A stretch of DNA of 12,026 bases from Nitrospirota bacterium (lineage in GTDB: Bacteria > Nitrospirota > Nitrospiria > Nitrospirales > Nitrospiraceae): assembly GCA_016201805.1 (NCBI GenBank), contig JACQCB010000002.1, forward strand, positions 1-12,026, written 5' to 3'. A model generated the notes under the pieces. It saw only the letters and a list, made by a program, of their open reading frames with translations, was not told the DNA's origin and made no database searches. Shown here in pieces: positions 1 to 7,564 of the stretch (position 1 is its first letter; the number at the start of each line of letters is the position of its first letter). Position numbers and translations under genes: made by a program.

Positions 1-222
1 CTGGTCATTCACCGATACGCAGAGGGTCTTCGGATAGCTGCGATACCCCTTGAATACCGGAATTCCCCCCCGCGCACGGATGAAGTCTTCCGCAAAACGG
101 TCCAGCTCGTCTGTCGTAACCCCCGGGCGAATCTCCCGCTTCAGGCCTTCGAGCGTTTCCGCGACGATCTTCGACGCCTGAGCCATAATCCCGATCTCCT
201 CAGGCGTCTTCAGAATAATCAT
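1..222 (-). CDS. map: Methionine aminopeptidase type I, N-terminal part (partial)
   Basis: The first 74 codons of a type I methionine aminopeptidase, the cytosolic metalloenzyme that removes the initiator methionine from new proteins; the rest lies beyond the left edge. The start MIILKTPEEIGIM is the usual family opening, followed by a helix with the typical VAETLEGLKREIRPGVTT stretch and then GYRSYPKTLCVSVND, matching the conserved 'GY..(F/Y)P...C.SVN' strand before the first metal ligands. The metal-binding Asp, His and Glu residues are downstream and cannot be seen. The ATG at 222 overlaps the adk TGA in an ATGA arrangement, implying translational coupling. The secY-adk-map order is a standard bacterial spc-operon ending. 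Identity is very likely; completeness cannot be judged. Confidence 0.95.
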   Translation of the reverse strand, partial: MIILKTPEEIGIMAQASKIVAETLEGLKREIRPGVTTDELDRFAEDFIRARGGIPVFKGYRSYPKTLCVSVNDQ

Positions 223-875
223 GCCGCGCCGCGCTCCGGCAGCAGGTGCAGCACACGGCGATAGACCTCCTCGATCGGTCCGGATCCGTCGAGTTCGGAG
301 AGGATGCCGCGCTGCCGATAATACGCGATGAGCGGCGCGGTCTGCTCTTCATAGACCGACAGCCGCGCGTCCACCGTCTCCTTCTGATCGTCGGCCCGCT
401 GAATCAGGCCCGCACCGCACCGGTCACAGACTCCGTCCCGTTTCGGCGGGGCAGAATCGACATGAAACACCGCCTGGCACTTGGGACAACTGCGCCGCCC
501 GCTCAATCGCCGCACGACTTCCGCGCGCGGAACGGTAAAGTTGAGAACCCGATCCAGTCGCTGCCCCTTGGACTCCAGCAGCCCGGTCAGTTCTTCCGCC
601 TGCGTCACCGTCCGCGGAAAGCCATCCAGCAGGAACCCCTCCGCGCAACTCGGCTCGGCCAGCTTCGCTTTGACGATCCCGACCACCACGGCGTCCGGCA
701 CCAGCTTGCCCTGGTCCATGCAGGCTTTGGCTTCAAGCCCCAACGCCGTCTTGTTCCGAACCGCTTCCCGGAGGATGTCTCCGGTCGAGATCTTCGGGTG
801 GTGGAACTGCGCCGCGACCCGCTCCGCCTGCGTGCCTTTTCCCACTCCCGGCGCACCGAGAAACACCACGCGCAT
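219..875 (-). CDS. adk: Adenylate kinase, zinc-LID type
   Basis: Cytosolic adenylate kinase, catalysing ATP + AMP to 2 ADP; 218 residues, close to the usual 214 to 220. The P-loop GAPGVGKGT is at residues 7-15, the AMP-binding domain with KISTGDILR follows, and DGFPRT is at about 84-89. The long LID domain carries Cys130, Cys133, Cys150 and Cys153 as two CxxC pairs, the structural zinc site of the Gram-positive-type long enzyme; E. coli lacks these cysteines. The ATG at 875 is chosen because MRVVFLGAPG is the standard beginning and a GAGG sits 6 nt upstream. A GTG at 887, overlapping the secY stop, would add four residues (MRPL) and is the alternative. It ends inside the map start codon. Confidence 0.96.
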   Translation of the reverse strand: MRVVFLGAPGVGKGTQAERVAAQFHHPKISTGDILREAVRNKTALGLEAKACMDQGKLVPDAVVVGIVKAKLAEPSCAEGFLLDGFPRTVTQAEELTGLLESKGQRLDRVLNFTVPRAEVVRRLSGRRSCPKCQAVFHVDSAPPKRDGVCDRCGAGLIQRADDQKETVDARLSVYEEQTAPLIAYYRQRGILSELDGSGPIEEVYRRVLHLLPERGAA

Positions 876-883
876 AAGAGGCC

Positions 884-2189
<1,306 letters not shown>

Positions 2190-2197
<8 letters not shown>

Positions 2198-2639
2198 CGC
2201 CGATGACCTCAGCCCTCCCGCCGGCAGCTTCGATCTTGGCCATCGCCGACTTGCTGAACTTGTGGGCTTGAATCACGACCGGCTTCTCCAACTCGCCTTG
2301 GCCGAGAATCTTCACCGGTTGGGACTTCCGCCTCACAAGCCCGGCGTCGACCAACGCCTGCGGCGTGATGGGATTCACCGCCCCCAGCGTGGCCAGTGCC
2401 TTGAGATTCACGATCGCGTATTCCGTCCGAAACGGGTTCGTAAAGCCGTGCTTGGGCAGGCGACGAATGAGGGGCATCTGTCCGCCCTCGAACCCCGGCC
2501 GCTTACCTCCCCCGGACCTGGCCAGGAGTCCCTTGTGTCCTTTCGTGGCCGTCTTGCCATGACCGGATCCTGGACCCCGACCGATGCGCTTCCGTTTCTT
2601 CGTGGCTCCGATCGCCGGAGCCAGTTCATGCAGCTTCAT
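2190..2639 (-). CDS. rplO: 50S ribosomal protein L15
   Basis: Large-subunit protein L15, a late assembly protein that contacts 23S rRNA; 149 residues, within the usual 140 to 150. The N-terminal glycine- and arginine-rich tail is typical: KRIGRGPGSGHGKTATKGHKG at about 17-37, then RSGGGKRPGFEGGQMPLIRR and LPKHGF. The globular C-terminal half contains the VDAGLV and VKILGQGEL stretches. The ATG at 2639 overlaps the rpmD TGA as ATGA, and the gene's own end overlaps the secY start, so L30, L15 and SecY look translationally coupled. Confidence 0.97.
2207..2210 (-). promoter_or_regulatory. Ribosome binding site of secY inside rplO
   Basis: On the coding strand GAGG lies 9 nt before the secY GTG start, within the 3' end of rplO. 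It supports the GTG start that overlaps the rplO stop by 8 nt. Confidence 0.6.
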
Positions 2640-2845
2640 AGTGATTTCACTTCCAACAGATAGCCGACCTTGTGAATCATGCCCTGCACCTGCGGGGTAT
2701 CAGGACGCGTGACGGTCTGATTGCACTTGCGAAGACCGAGACCGCGCAAGACCAGCCGATGCGTGTACGGCGTCCCGATGGGACTGCGTTTCAGCGTAAT
2801 CGAGAACCCTTTGGCTCCGGACGATGCGACCTTCTTCTTAACCAT
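2636..2845 (-). CDS. rpmD: 50S ribosomal protein L30
   Basis: Large-subunit protein L30, a small RNA-binding ferredoxin-like fold protein. It has 69 residues against about 60 in most bacteria. The family core starts near residue 14 (FSITLKRSPIGTPYTHRLVLR), followed by GLGLRK, the conserved DTPQVQGMIHKV at about 49-60, and a final hydrophobic strand. The extra residues are a basic N-terminal tail (MVKKKVASSGAKG) with no internal in-frame start that would remove it. The ATG begins 2 nt after the rpsE stop, and the gene ends in an ATGA overlap with rplO. Confidence 0.95.
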   Translation of the reverse strand: MVKKKVASSGAKGFSITLKRSPIGTPYTHRLVLRGLGLRKCNQTVTRPDTPQVQGMIHKVGYLLEVKSL

Positions 2846-2847
2846 GC

Positions 2848-3342
2848 TTACCCTATCTTCCCAAGACCGGCCATGCGCAGGCGGACGACTTCTTCCGGAT
2901 TCCGAAGCTGGCAGAGCCCATCGAGGGTTGCCCGGACGGTGTTAAAGGGGTTGCCCCTTCCCAGCGTCTTCGCAATGATATTGTGTGCGCCGGCCAACTC
3001 GACCACCGCACGCACCGCGCCCCCGGCAATGACCCCGGTTCCGGCCCCGGCCGGCTTGAGCATCACGTGCTCGCCGCCGAAGAGTCCGTGCACCTCATGC
3101 GGGATCGTCCCACCTTTGAGTGGGACCTTGACCAGATTCTTCTTGGCCTGCTGCACGGCTTTGGCGATCGCGACCGGTACCTCCGCGGCCTTCCCCTTAC
3201 CGATACCGACCCAGCCGTTGCCATCGCCAACGGCGACCAGCGCGCAAAAATTGAAGCGCTTGCCGCCCTTGACCACTTTGGCCACGCGATTGATGAACAC
3301 GACCTTATCTTTGAGATTGAGCTCTTCAGGATTGACTCGCAC
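2848..3342 (-). CDS. rpsE: 30S ribosomal protein S5
   Basis: Small-subunit protein S5, located at the mRNA entry side of the 30S subunit and involved in decoding accuracy; 164 residues, normal. The N-terminal double-stranded-RNA-binding-like domain holds INRVAKVVKGGKRFNF at about 17-32 and VGIGKGKAAEVPVAIAKA at 45-62. The C-terminal domain has KPAGAGTGVIAGGAVRAV and the conserved NPFNTVRATLDGL. The start is GTG at 3342 with an AGGA about 5 nt upstream; no ATG fits the family start better. A 40-nt gap without notable structure separates it from rplR. Confidence 0.97.
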   Translation of the reverse strand: MRVNPEELNLKDKVVFINRVAKVVKGGKRFNFCALVAVGDGNGWVGIGKGKAAEVPVAIAKAVQQAKKNLVKVPLKGGTIPHEVHGLFGGEHVMLKPAGAGTGVIAGGAVRAVVELAGAHNIIAKTLGRGNPFNTVRATLDGLCQLRNPEEVVRLRMAGLGKIG

Positions 3343-3382
3343 GAAGTCCTCGCTCCTCTCTTGTCCAGACGACCGTTACAAC

Positions 3383-3748
3383 TCAGAACTGCAGGCCGCC
3401 TTCACGCGACGCCTCGGCCAGCGCCTTGACCCGACCATGGTACAGCCGGCCGCCCCGATCAAACACCACCGCTCCGACCTTGGCCGCCTTGGCGCGATCG
3501 GCCAGAAGCGCCCCAACGGCCTTGGCCGCCGCCACGGTGCTGCACGACTTGAGCGATTTCCTCAAGTCGGCATCGAGCGTCGAGGCCGCCGCCAACGTGT
3601 GCCCCTTCGTGTCGTCGATGATCTGGGCGTAGATGTGCCCTTGGCTCCGATACACATTCAACCGCGGGCGGGCCGACGTCCCGAAAACCCGTTTGCGCAC
3701 GCGGTGCTGTCTTCGCTTCAGTTTGTCGTTTTTTTCTGCGCTATTCAT
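3383..3748 (-). CDS. rplR: 50S ribosomal protein L18
   Basis: Large-subunit protein L18, which with L5 and L25-type proteins binds 5S rRNA in the central protuberance; 121 residues, normal for the family. The basic N-terminus (KLKRRQHRVRKRVFGTSARP) leads into RLNVYRSQGHIYAQIIDDTKG, a hallmark of L18, then the TLAAASTLD strand, a central helix with AAKAVGALLADRAKAAK, VVFDRGGRLYHGRVKALAEA and the C-terminal GGLQF. The ATG at 3748 lies 10 nt after the rplF stop; its Shine-Dalgarno site is weak (AAGAGA), so expression may rely on coupling to rplF. Confidence 0.96.
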   Translation of the reverse strand: MNSAEKNDKLKRRQHRVRKRVFGTSARPRLNVYRSQGHIYAQIIDDTKGHTLAAASTLDADLRKSLKSCSTVAAAKAVGALLADRAKAAKVGAVVFDRGGRLYHGRVKALAEASREGGLQF

Positions 3749-3758
3749 TGGCGTTCTC

Positions 3759-4295
3759 TTACTTCCCGGTCTTGCCTTCTTTCTTTCTGAGGACTTCGCC
3801 GGCGTACCTGATGCCCTTCTGCTTGTACACGTCAGGCGGCTTAATCCCTCGAAGATCGGCGGCCGCCTGGCCGACCTTCCTCTTGTCGATTCCCTTGATC
3901 ATGATCACGGTCTGCTTCTCCACCTTGGCTTCGACGCCGGCCGGAAGCGTGAACACGACCGGATGGGTATAGCCCACGCTCAGGCTGATATCACGACCCT
4001 GCACCTGCGCCTTGTACCCGACCCCCGTGATCTCGAGCGTCCGCTCGTACCCCTTGGTCACGCCCACGATCATGTTGTTGAGTTCCGCCCAGGCCAGCCC
4101 GTGCAAGGCCCTGGAGCGCGGATCGTCCGCCGCCCGGCTGGCCTTCGCCTGGCCATCGCCCACCGCCAGCGCCAAGCCTGGCTCCAACGTCCATTCCAGC
4201 CGTCCGAGCGGTCCCTTGACCGACACCACCCGATCGGCGACTTTTACTTCCACCCCTGCCGGAATTGGAACCGGCTTACGACCCAACCGTGACAT
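3759..4295 (-). CDS. rplF: 50S ribosomal protein L6
   Basis: Large-subunit protein L6, two tandem RNA-binding domains near the GTPase-associated region; 178 residues, the usual size. It opens with MSRLGRKPVPIPAGVEV, continues with VSVKGPLGRLEW, ends its first domain around the GYERTLEITGVGYKAQ stretch, and carries the second-domain signature VEAKVEKQTVIMIKGIDKRKVGQ and IRGIKPPD-like LRGIKPPDVYKQKGIRYAGE near the C-terminus. The start ATG at 4295 follows a purine-rich GAAGGGGAA. A 65-nt gap containing a strong hairpin separates it from rpsH, unusual spacing for this tight cluster. Confidence 0.97.
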   Translation of the reverse strand: MSRLGRKPVPIPAGVEVKVADRVVSVKGPLGRLEWTLEPGLALAVGDGQAKASRAADDPRSRALHGLAWAELNNMIVGVTKGYERTLEITGVGYKAQVQGRDISLSVGYTHPVVFTLPAGVEAKVEKQTVIMIKGIDKRKVGQAAADLRGIKPPDVYKQKGIRYAGEVLRKKEGKTGK

Positions 4296-4315
4296 GATTC
4301 CCCTTCAACAATCCT

Positions 4316-4350
4316 GTCGCGCGCCTCACTGCCCGCTGAGGCGCCGCGAC
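4316..4350 (-). other. Strong GC-rich hairpin between rpsH and rplF
   Basis: The rpsH-rplF gap holds an inverted repeat: GTCGC + GCGCCTCA (4316-4328) faces TGAGGCGC + GCGAC (4337-4344 and 4346-4350). This gives a 13-bp stem with one bulged base at 4345 and an 8-nt loop. On the transcribed strand it ends 20 nt before the rplF start codon. No U-tract follows, so it does not look like an intrinsic terminator. It may be an RNA processing, stability or translation-control element; this role is inferred from position only. Confidence 0.7.
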
Positions 4351-4360
4351 CTTCGAGGCC

Positions 4361-4756
4361 TTACCAGATGTGGCAGAGGACTTCGCCGCCCAAATTGGCG
4401 CGCCGCGATTCCTGATCCGTCATGAGTCCCTTGGACGTGGACAAAATGGCGAGCCCCATGCCGGCCATGACCGGCTTGACGTCCTCTCTCCCCACGTAGA
4501 CCCGCTTGCCTGGCTTACTGATGCGGCGCATCCCCGTGATCACCGGCTGCCGCTCTCCCATGTAGCGCAACTGGACCTTCAACGTGGGATGTCCGTCGAC
4601 GATCGCCGGCTCGTACCCGCCGATGAAGCCCTCGGCCTTCATGACTCGGAGGAGTTGCACCTTGAGCTTCGACGCCGGCACCGTCACAGATTCGTGTCGA
4701 CGCCGCGCGCCATTCTGAATTCGGACCAGCAAGTCCGCGATCGGATCTGTCATCAT
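4361..4756 (-). CDS. rpsH: 30S ribosomal protein S8
   Basis: Small-subunit protein S8, a primary 16S rRNA binder in the platform and, in E. coli, translational repressor of the spc operon; 131 residues, normal. The N-terminal MTDPIADLLVRIQNG is diagnostic, followed by VPASKLKVQLLRVMKAEGFI. The C-terminal rRNA-binding signature STSKGLMTDQESR is at about 106-118, and the chain ends GGEVLCHIW. The gene begins with two consecutive ATG codons (4756 and 4753), so the first methionine may not be used. Whether S8 autoregulates here cannot be read from the sequence. Confidence 0.97.
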   Translation of the reverse strand: MMTDPIADLLVRIQNGARRRHESVTVPASKLKVQLLRVMKAEGFIGGYEPAIVDGHPTLKVQLRYMGERQPVITGMRRISKPGKRVYVGREDVKPVMAGMGLAILSTSKGLMTDQESRRANLGGEVLCHIW

Positions 4757-4781
4757 CGTCGCTACTCCATCCGCCGTTACT

Positions 4782-4801
4782 GGCGACCGTTACCGGCCGC
4801 C
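4782..4801 (-). other. Short hairpin between rpsZ and rpsH
   Basis: On the transcribed strand GGCGGCC and GGTCGCC flank a 6-nt loop GGTAAC, giving a 7-bp stem with one G-U pair about 25 nt before the rpsH start. It lies in a 61-nt gap. It is short enough to be chance in GC-rich DNA; no U-tract follows. Confidence 0.4.
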
Positions 4802-4817
4802 GCTACGCACAAACCGC

Positions 4818-5003
4818 CTACCAGCTCGATTTGGTCACGCCGGGAATCTCTCCGCGCAGGCTCAGGAGCCGAAAACAAATTCTGCACATCCTGAACCGTC
4901 GCAAAAACCCGCCGCCGCGACCACAGAGCGGACACCGGTTATAGCGTCGCACCTTGAACTTGGGTTCAGCCGCCGCCTTGTTTCGCAATGCTTTACGTGA
5001 CAC
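4818..5003 (-). CDS. rpsZ: 30S ribosomal protein S14, zinc-binding short form
   Basis: Small-subunit protein S14 type Z, 61 residues, in the 30S head. Cys24, Cys27, Cys40 and Cys43 (CPLC...CRIC) form the zinc site of the C+ form; the longer zinc-free form of E. coli has about 100 residues. The body matches the family throughout: FKVRRYNRC, RRFRMCRICFR, LRGEIPGVTKSSW. The start is GTG at 5003 with GGAG 7 nt upstream; the second codon onward (SRKALRNKA) fits the usual A/S-R/K-K-x-L start. The position between rplE and rpsH is canonical. Often named rpsN type Z. Confidence 0.96.
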   Translation of the reverse strand: MSRKALRNKAAAEPKFKVRRYNRCPLCGRGGGFLRRFRMCRICFRLLSLRGEIPGVTKSSW

Positions 5004-5070
5004 GCCTGATCTCCGTCCCGACTCGTTACGCCCGACTCATTAAAAACATCCGCCCTGCTGCGCCGACCGC

Positions 5071-5757
5071 TCAGGTCCTAAACGGCATCCCCAAGTGACG
5101 CAGCAACGCCTTCCCCTCATCGTTGGTCTTGGCCGTGGTCACGATCGTGATGTCCATCCCGTGAATCGAGGCCACGCTGTCATACTTGATCTCCGGAAAA
5201 ATCAGCTGCTCCTTGAGTCCGAGGGTATAATTGCCGCGCCCGTCGAACGCCTTGGGAGACACGCCGCGAAAATCCCTGATGCGCGGCAGGGCCAGCCCCA
5301 CCAGACGATCCATGAACTCGTACATCCGGTCGCTGCGGAGCGTCACCTTGGCTCCGATCGGCATGCCTTGACGAAGCTTGAATCCGGCGATCGCCTTCTT
5401 GGCTTTCGTGACCACCGGCCGTTGCCCGGTAATGACGCCCAACTCCGCGACCGCCCCCTCGAGCAACTTCACGTTTTGGATCGCTTCGCCCATGCCCACG
5501 TTCAGGACGATCCGCTCCAGCTTCGGCACCTGCATCGGGTTCTTGTACCCAAATTCCTTCATCAGGGCCGGTATCACCTGATTGCGATAGGTTTCCTTGA
5601 GGCTCGGCTGCACCTTGGGCCCCGTCGGAGCGGCCTTGGGCGCCTTCGGCTCTGCTGCGGCAAGAGCCGCTTCTTTTTTAGACGCCTTGGCTGCCGGCTT
5701 CTTGTCAGCCTTCTTTTCCTGTCCCTTGCCGGCCGCCCCTTTCTCAACTTTTGCCAT
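5071..5757 (-). CDS. rplE: 50S ribosomal protein L5 with long Ala/Lys-rich N-terminal extension
   Basis: Large-subunit protein L5, which binds 5S rRNA and contacts P-site tRNA. It is 228 residues here, against about 180 in most bacteria. The conserved L5 body starts near residue 51 (PSLKETYRNQVIPALMKEFG) and includes MQVPKLERIVLNVGMGEA, TGQRPVVTKAKKAIAGFKLRQG split over about 120-140, LPRIRDFRGVS, and GMDITIVTTAKT near the end. Residues 1-50 are low-complexity, dominated by Ala, Lys and Pro. The ATG at 5757 has a strong Shine-Dalgarno site 8 nt upstream and sits 11 nt after rplX. An in-frame GTG at 5613 would give a 180-residue protein of standard length but has no evident ribosome binding site, so I prefer the long form. 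Confidence 0.93.
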   Translation of the reverse strand: MAKVEKGAAGKGQEKKADKKPAAKASKKEAALAAAEPKAPKAAPTGPKVQPSLKETYRNQVIPALMKEFGYKNPMQVPKLERIVLNVGMGEAIQNVKLLEGAVAELGVITGQRPVVTKAKKAIAGFKLRQGMPIGAKVTLRSDRMYEFMDRLVGLALPRIRDFRGVSPKAFDGRGNYTLGLKEQLIFPEIKYDSVASIHGMDITIVTTAKTNDEGKALLRHLGMPFRT

Positions 5758-5765
5758 CGTCGATT

Positions 5766-5770
5766 CCCTC
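5766..5770 (-). promoter_or_regulatory. Ribosome binding site deciding the long L5 start
   Basis: GAGGG on the coding strand, 8 nt before the ATG at 5757 and overlapping the rplX stop codon (TGAGGG). It is the main evidence that translation of L5 begins at the extended N-terminus and not at the internal GTG at 5613. Confidence 0.7.
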
Positions 5771-6110
5771 AAGCCTTCTCGATGATATCTTTGCACTTCT
5801 TGCAAAACCTGGCGCGCCGTCCCTCCGGCAGAGCCTTGATGCCCACGCGGACGGGCTTTTGGCAGTTCGCGCAATAGAGCATCACGTTCGACAGGGCCAG
5901 CGGGGCCTCCCGCTCCAGAATCCCGCCCTGCTTCGTCTTCTGGCTGGGCTTCGTGTGGCGCTTGATCATGTTCAGCTTCTCCACGATCAGCTTGCCGTCC
6001 GACAAACGCAGGGAGAGCACCTTGCCCATCTTGCCCCGCTCCCGCCCCGCGATCACCATCACGGTGTCGCCCTTTTTGATTTTGCTTTTCTCGATTGCCT
6101 GCACCGCCAT
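5769..6110 (-). CDS. rplX: 50S ribosomal protein L24
   Basis: Large-subunit protein L24, an assembly initiator near the exit tunnel; 113 residues from the ATG at 6110. The KOW motif is visible as KIKKGDTVMVIAGRERGKMGKV, followed by VEKLNMIKRHTKPSQ and GGILEREAPL, all family landmarks. Two CxxC pairs at about Cys80/Cys83 and Cys103/Cys106 suggest a zinc ribbon, seen in many but not all bacterial L24 proteins. A GTG at 6119 would add three residues (MSA). Both starts have a plausible AGGA upstream (10 nt from the ATG, 7 nt from the GTG), so the exact start is unsettled. The gap from rplN is short. Confidence 0.95.
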   Translation of the reverse strand: MAVQAIEKSKIKKGDTVMVIAGRERGKMGKVLSLRLSDGKLIVEKLNMIKRHTKPSQKTKQGGILEREAPLALSNVMLYCANCQKPVRVGIKALPEGRRARFCKKCKDIIEKA

Positions 6111-6128
6111 AGCGCTCACGTCCTTGTC

Positions 6129-6497
6129 CTAAAGTACTTCCGGGGCCAACGAAATGATCTTCATGAATTTCTTCCACCGCAATTCCCTGGCGACCGGACC
6201 GAAAATGCGCGTCCCGATCGGCTCGCCCTGGGCGTTGATCAACACGCAAGCGTTGCGGTCGAACTTGATGTACGAACCGTCTTCGCGACGCACGCCCTTG
6301 GTGGTCCGCACGATCACCGCCTTGCTCACGTCGCCCTTTTTCACCGTCGCCTGCGGGATAGCCTCTTTCACCGCCACGACGATGATGTCGCCGAGCGAAC
6401 TGTAGCGCCGCCCCGACCCCCCCAGGACATGGAAACACATGACCTGTTTGGCGCCGGAATTATCGGCCACGTCAAGATAAGTATAGTTCTGAATCAT
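6129..6497 (-). CDS. rplN: 50S ribosomal protein L14
   Basis: Large-subunit protein L14, at the subunit interface where it takes part in bridges with the 30S; 122 residues, exactly the common length. It starts MIQNYTYLDVADNSGAK, continues with MCFHVLGGSGRRYSSLGD and VVAVKEAIPQ, and holds the conserved VRTTKGVRREDGSYIKFD, NACVLIN, GTRIFGPVARELR and the C-terminal FMKIISLAPEVL. The start ATG at 6497 lies 30 nt after rpsQ. This is the first gene of the spc block; no separate promoter is evident before it. Confidence 0.98.
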   Translation of the reverse strand: MIQNYTYLDVADNSGAKQVMCFHVLGGSGRRYSSLGDIIVVAVKEAIPQATVKKGDVSKAVIVRTTKGVRREDGSYIKFDRNACVLINAQGEPIGTRIFGPVARELRWKKFMKIISLAPEVL

Positions 6498-6527
6498 GCC
6501 CTTGTTCCTACTCCGCGGGTCGCCGCC

Positions 6528-6794
6528 TTATTCAGGCCGTCCACGCTCCACGATTTGCGCCACACGCCAATGCTTCTCTTTGCTGATCGGCCGAGTCTGA
6601 ATCAAGCGGACCCGGTCTCCCACGCGGCACTCATTCTGCTCGTCATGCGCCTTTAGCTTGGTCACGCGACGCAGGGTCTTGCGATAGACCGGGTGCTGAA
6701 CGAAGCGATCCACGGCGACCACGACCGTCTTGTCCATTTTGTTGCTGACGACGCTGCCCAACCATTCCCGTCGTTTCTTGGTTTGCTCCTCCAT
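6528..6794 (-). CDS. rpsQ: 30S ribosomal protein S17
   Basis: Small-subunit protein S17, a primary 16S rRNA-binding OB-fold protein; 88 residues, normal. Family landmarks are RREWLGSVVSNKMDKTVVV at about 8-26, the FVQHPVYRKTLRRVTKLKAHDE segment, and the VGDRVRLIQTRPISKEKHWRV stretch, close to the universal 'GD.V.I.E.RPLSK.K.W'. It begins 5 nt after the rpmC stop. Confidence 0.97.
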   Translation of the reverse strand: MEEQTKKRREWLGSVVSNKMDKTVVVAVDRFVQHPVYRKTLRRVTKLKAHDEQNECRVGDRVRLIQTRPISKEKHWRVAQIVERGRPE

Positions 6795-6799
6795 CGCCT

Positions 6800-7024
6800 T
6801 TATCCCTTGCTCTTTCCGGTTGACGCGGCGCCACCTACGGCTTTCTGTTGCATGATCGTCTTCACTCGCGCCAGGTCGCGGCGCGTCTGACGGATCTTCA
6901 TGGGGTTTTCGATCCGTCCGGTCGCGAGTTGGAAGCGCAGGTTGAACATTTCCTGCTTGAGCTTCCGCTCCTGCTCCGCCAACTCGACGAGTTCCATCCC
7001 CTTGAGTTCCTTCACATCCATCAT
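6800..7024 (-). CDS. rpmC: 50S ribosomal protein L29
   Basis: Large-subunit protein L29, two helices at the polypeptide exit tunnel close to L23. It has 74 residues; many L29 proteins have 63 to 70. The pattern is typical: VKELKGMELVELAEQERKL, then KQEMFNLRFQLATGRIENPM and the IRQTRRDLARVKTIM helix. The end, QQKAVGGAASTGKSKG, is a flexible Gly/Ser/Lys tail. Two successive ATG codons (7024, 7021) open the gene. The Shine-Dalgarno signal is poor, with only a GGA about 9 nt upstream, and a 102-nt repeat-rich gap separates it from rplP, so translation coupling to rplP is unlikely. Confidence 0.94.
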   Translation of the reverse strand: MMDVKELKGMELVELAEQERKLKQEMFNLRFQLATGRIENPMKIRQTRRDLARVKTIMQQKAVGGAASTGKSKG

Positions 7025-7126
7025 AAGAATTGATCCATTGGTTCAGTGTTGCATCGATTCATTGCGTCGATCGGGTTGGCGATTCAATGATTCAATCGTC
7101 AATCTCTCCTCAATGATCCAATTCCC
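7025..7126. repeat. Intergenic island with TGATYCA-type repeats (rplP-rpmC)
   Basis: The 102 nt between rplP and rpmC are AT-richer than the flanks and contain five heptamers of form YGATYCA: TGATCCA at 7031-7037, CGATTCA at 7055-7061, CGATTCA at 7080-7086, TGATTCA at 7088-7094 and TGATCCA at 7114-7120. GATTCAAT is repeated in tandem at 7081-7096. The two halves also form an imperfect inverted repeat, for example AATTGATCCATTG (7028-7040) against CAATGATCCAATT (7111-7123). No gene, promoter or terminator is evident in it. Confidence 0.6.
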
Positions 7127-7540
<414 letters not shown>

Positions 7541-7564
7541 TGCCTGCTCCCTTACGCCCTGCGC

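Noticed and set aside
5017..5038. Direct repeat CCCGACTC at 5017-5024 and 5031-5038
   Set aside because: Only two 8-nt copies in GC-rich DNA with no further structure; probably chance.
5004..5070. A possible terminator in the rplE-rpsZ gap: a GC-rich stretch followed by TTTTT on the coding strand (5042-5046)
   Set aside because: No stem longer than 3 to 4 bp sits next to the T-run, and the downstream genes lack any other promoter.
5758..6438. The rplE frame stays open far upstream across rplX and into rplN
   Set aside because: It overlaps two clear genes in another frame, the translation there is Gly/Arg/Gln-rich shadow sequence, and the ATG at 5757 has its own strong ribosome binding site.
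7025..7126. Possible internal promoter before rpmC (TTGACG on the coding strand)
   Set aside because: No acceptable -10 hexamer occurs 16 to 18 nt downstream.
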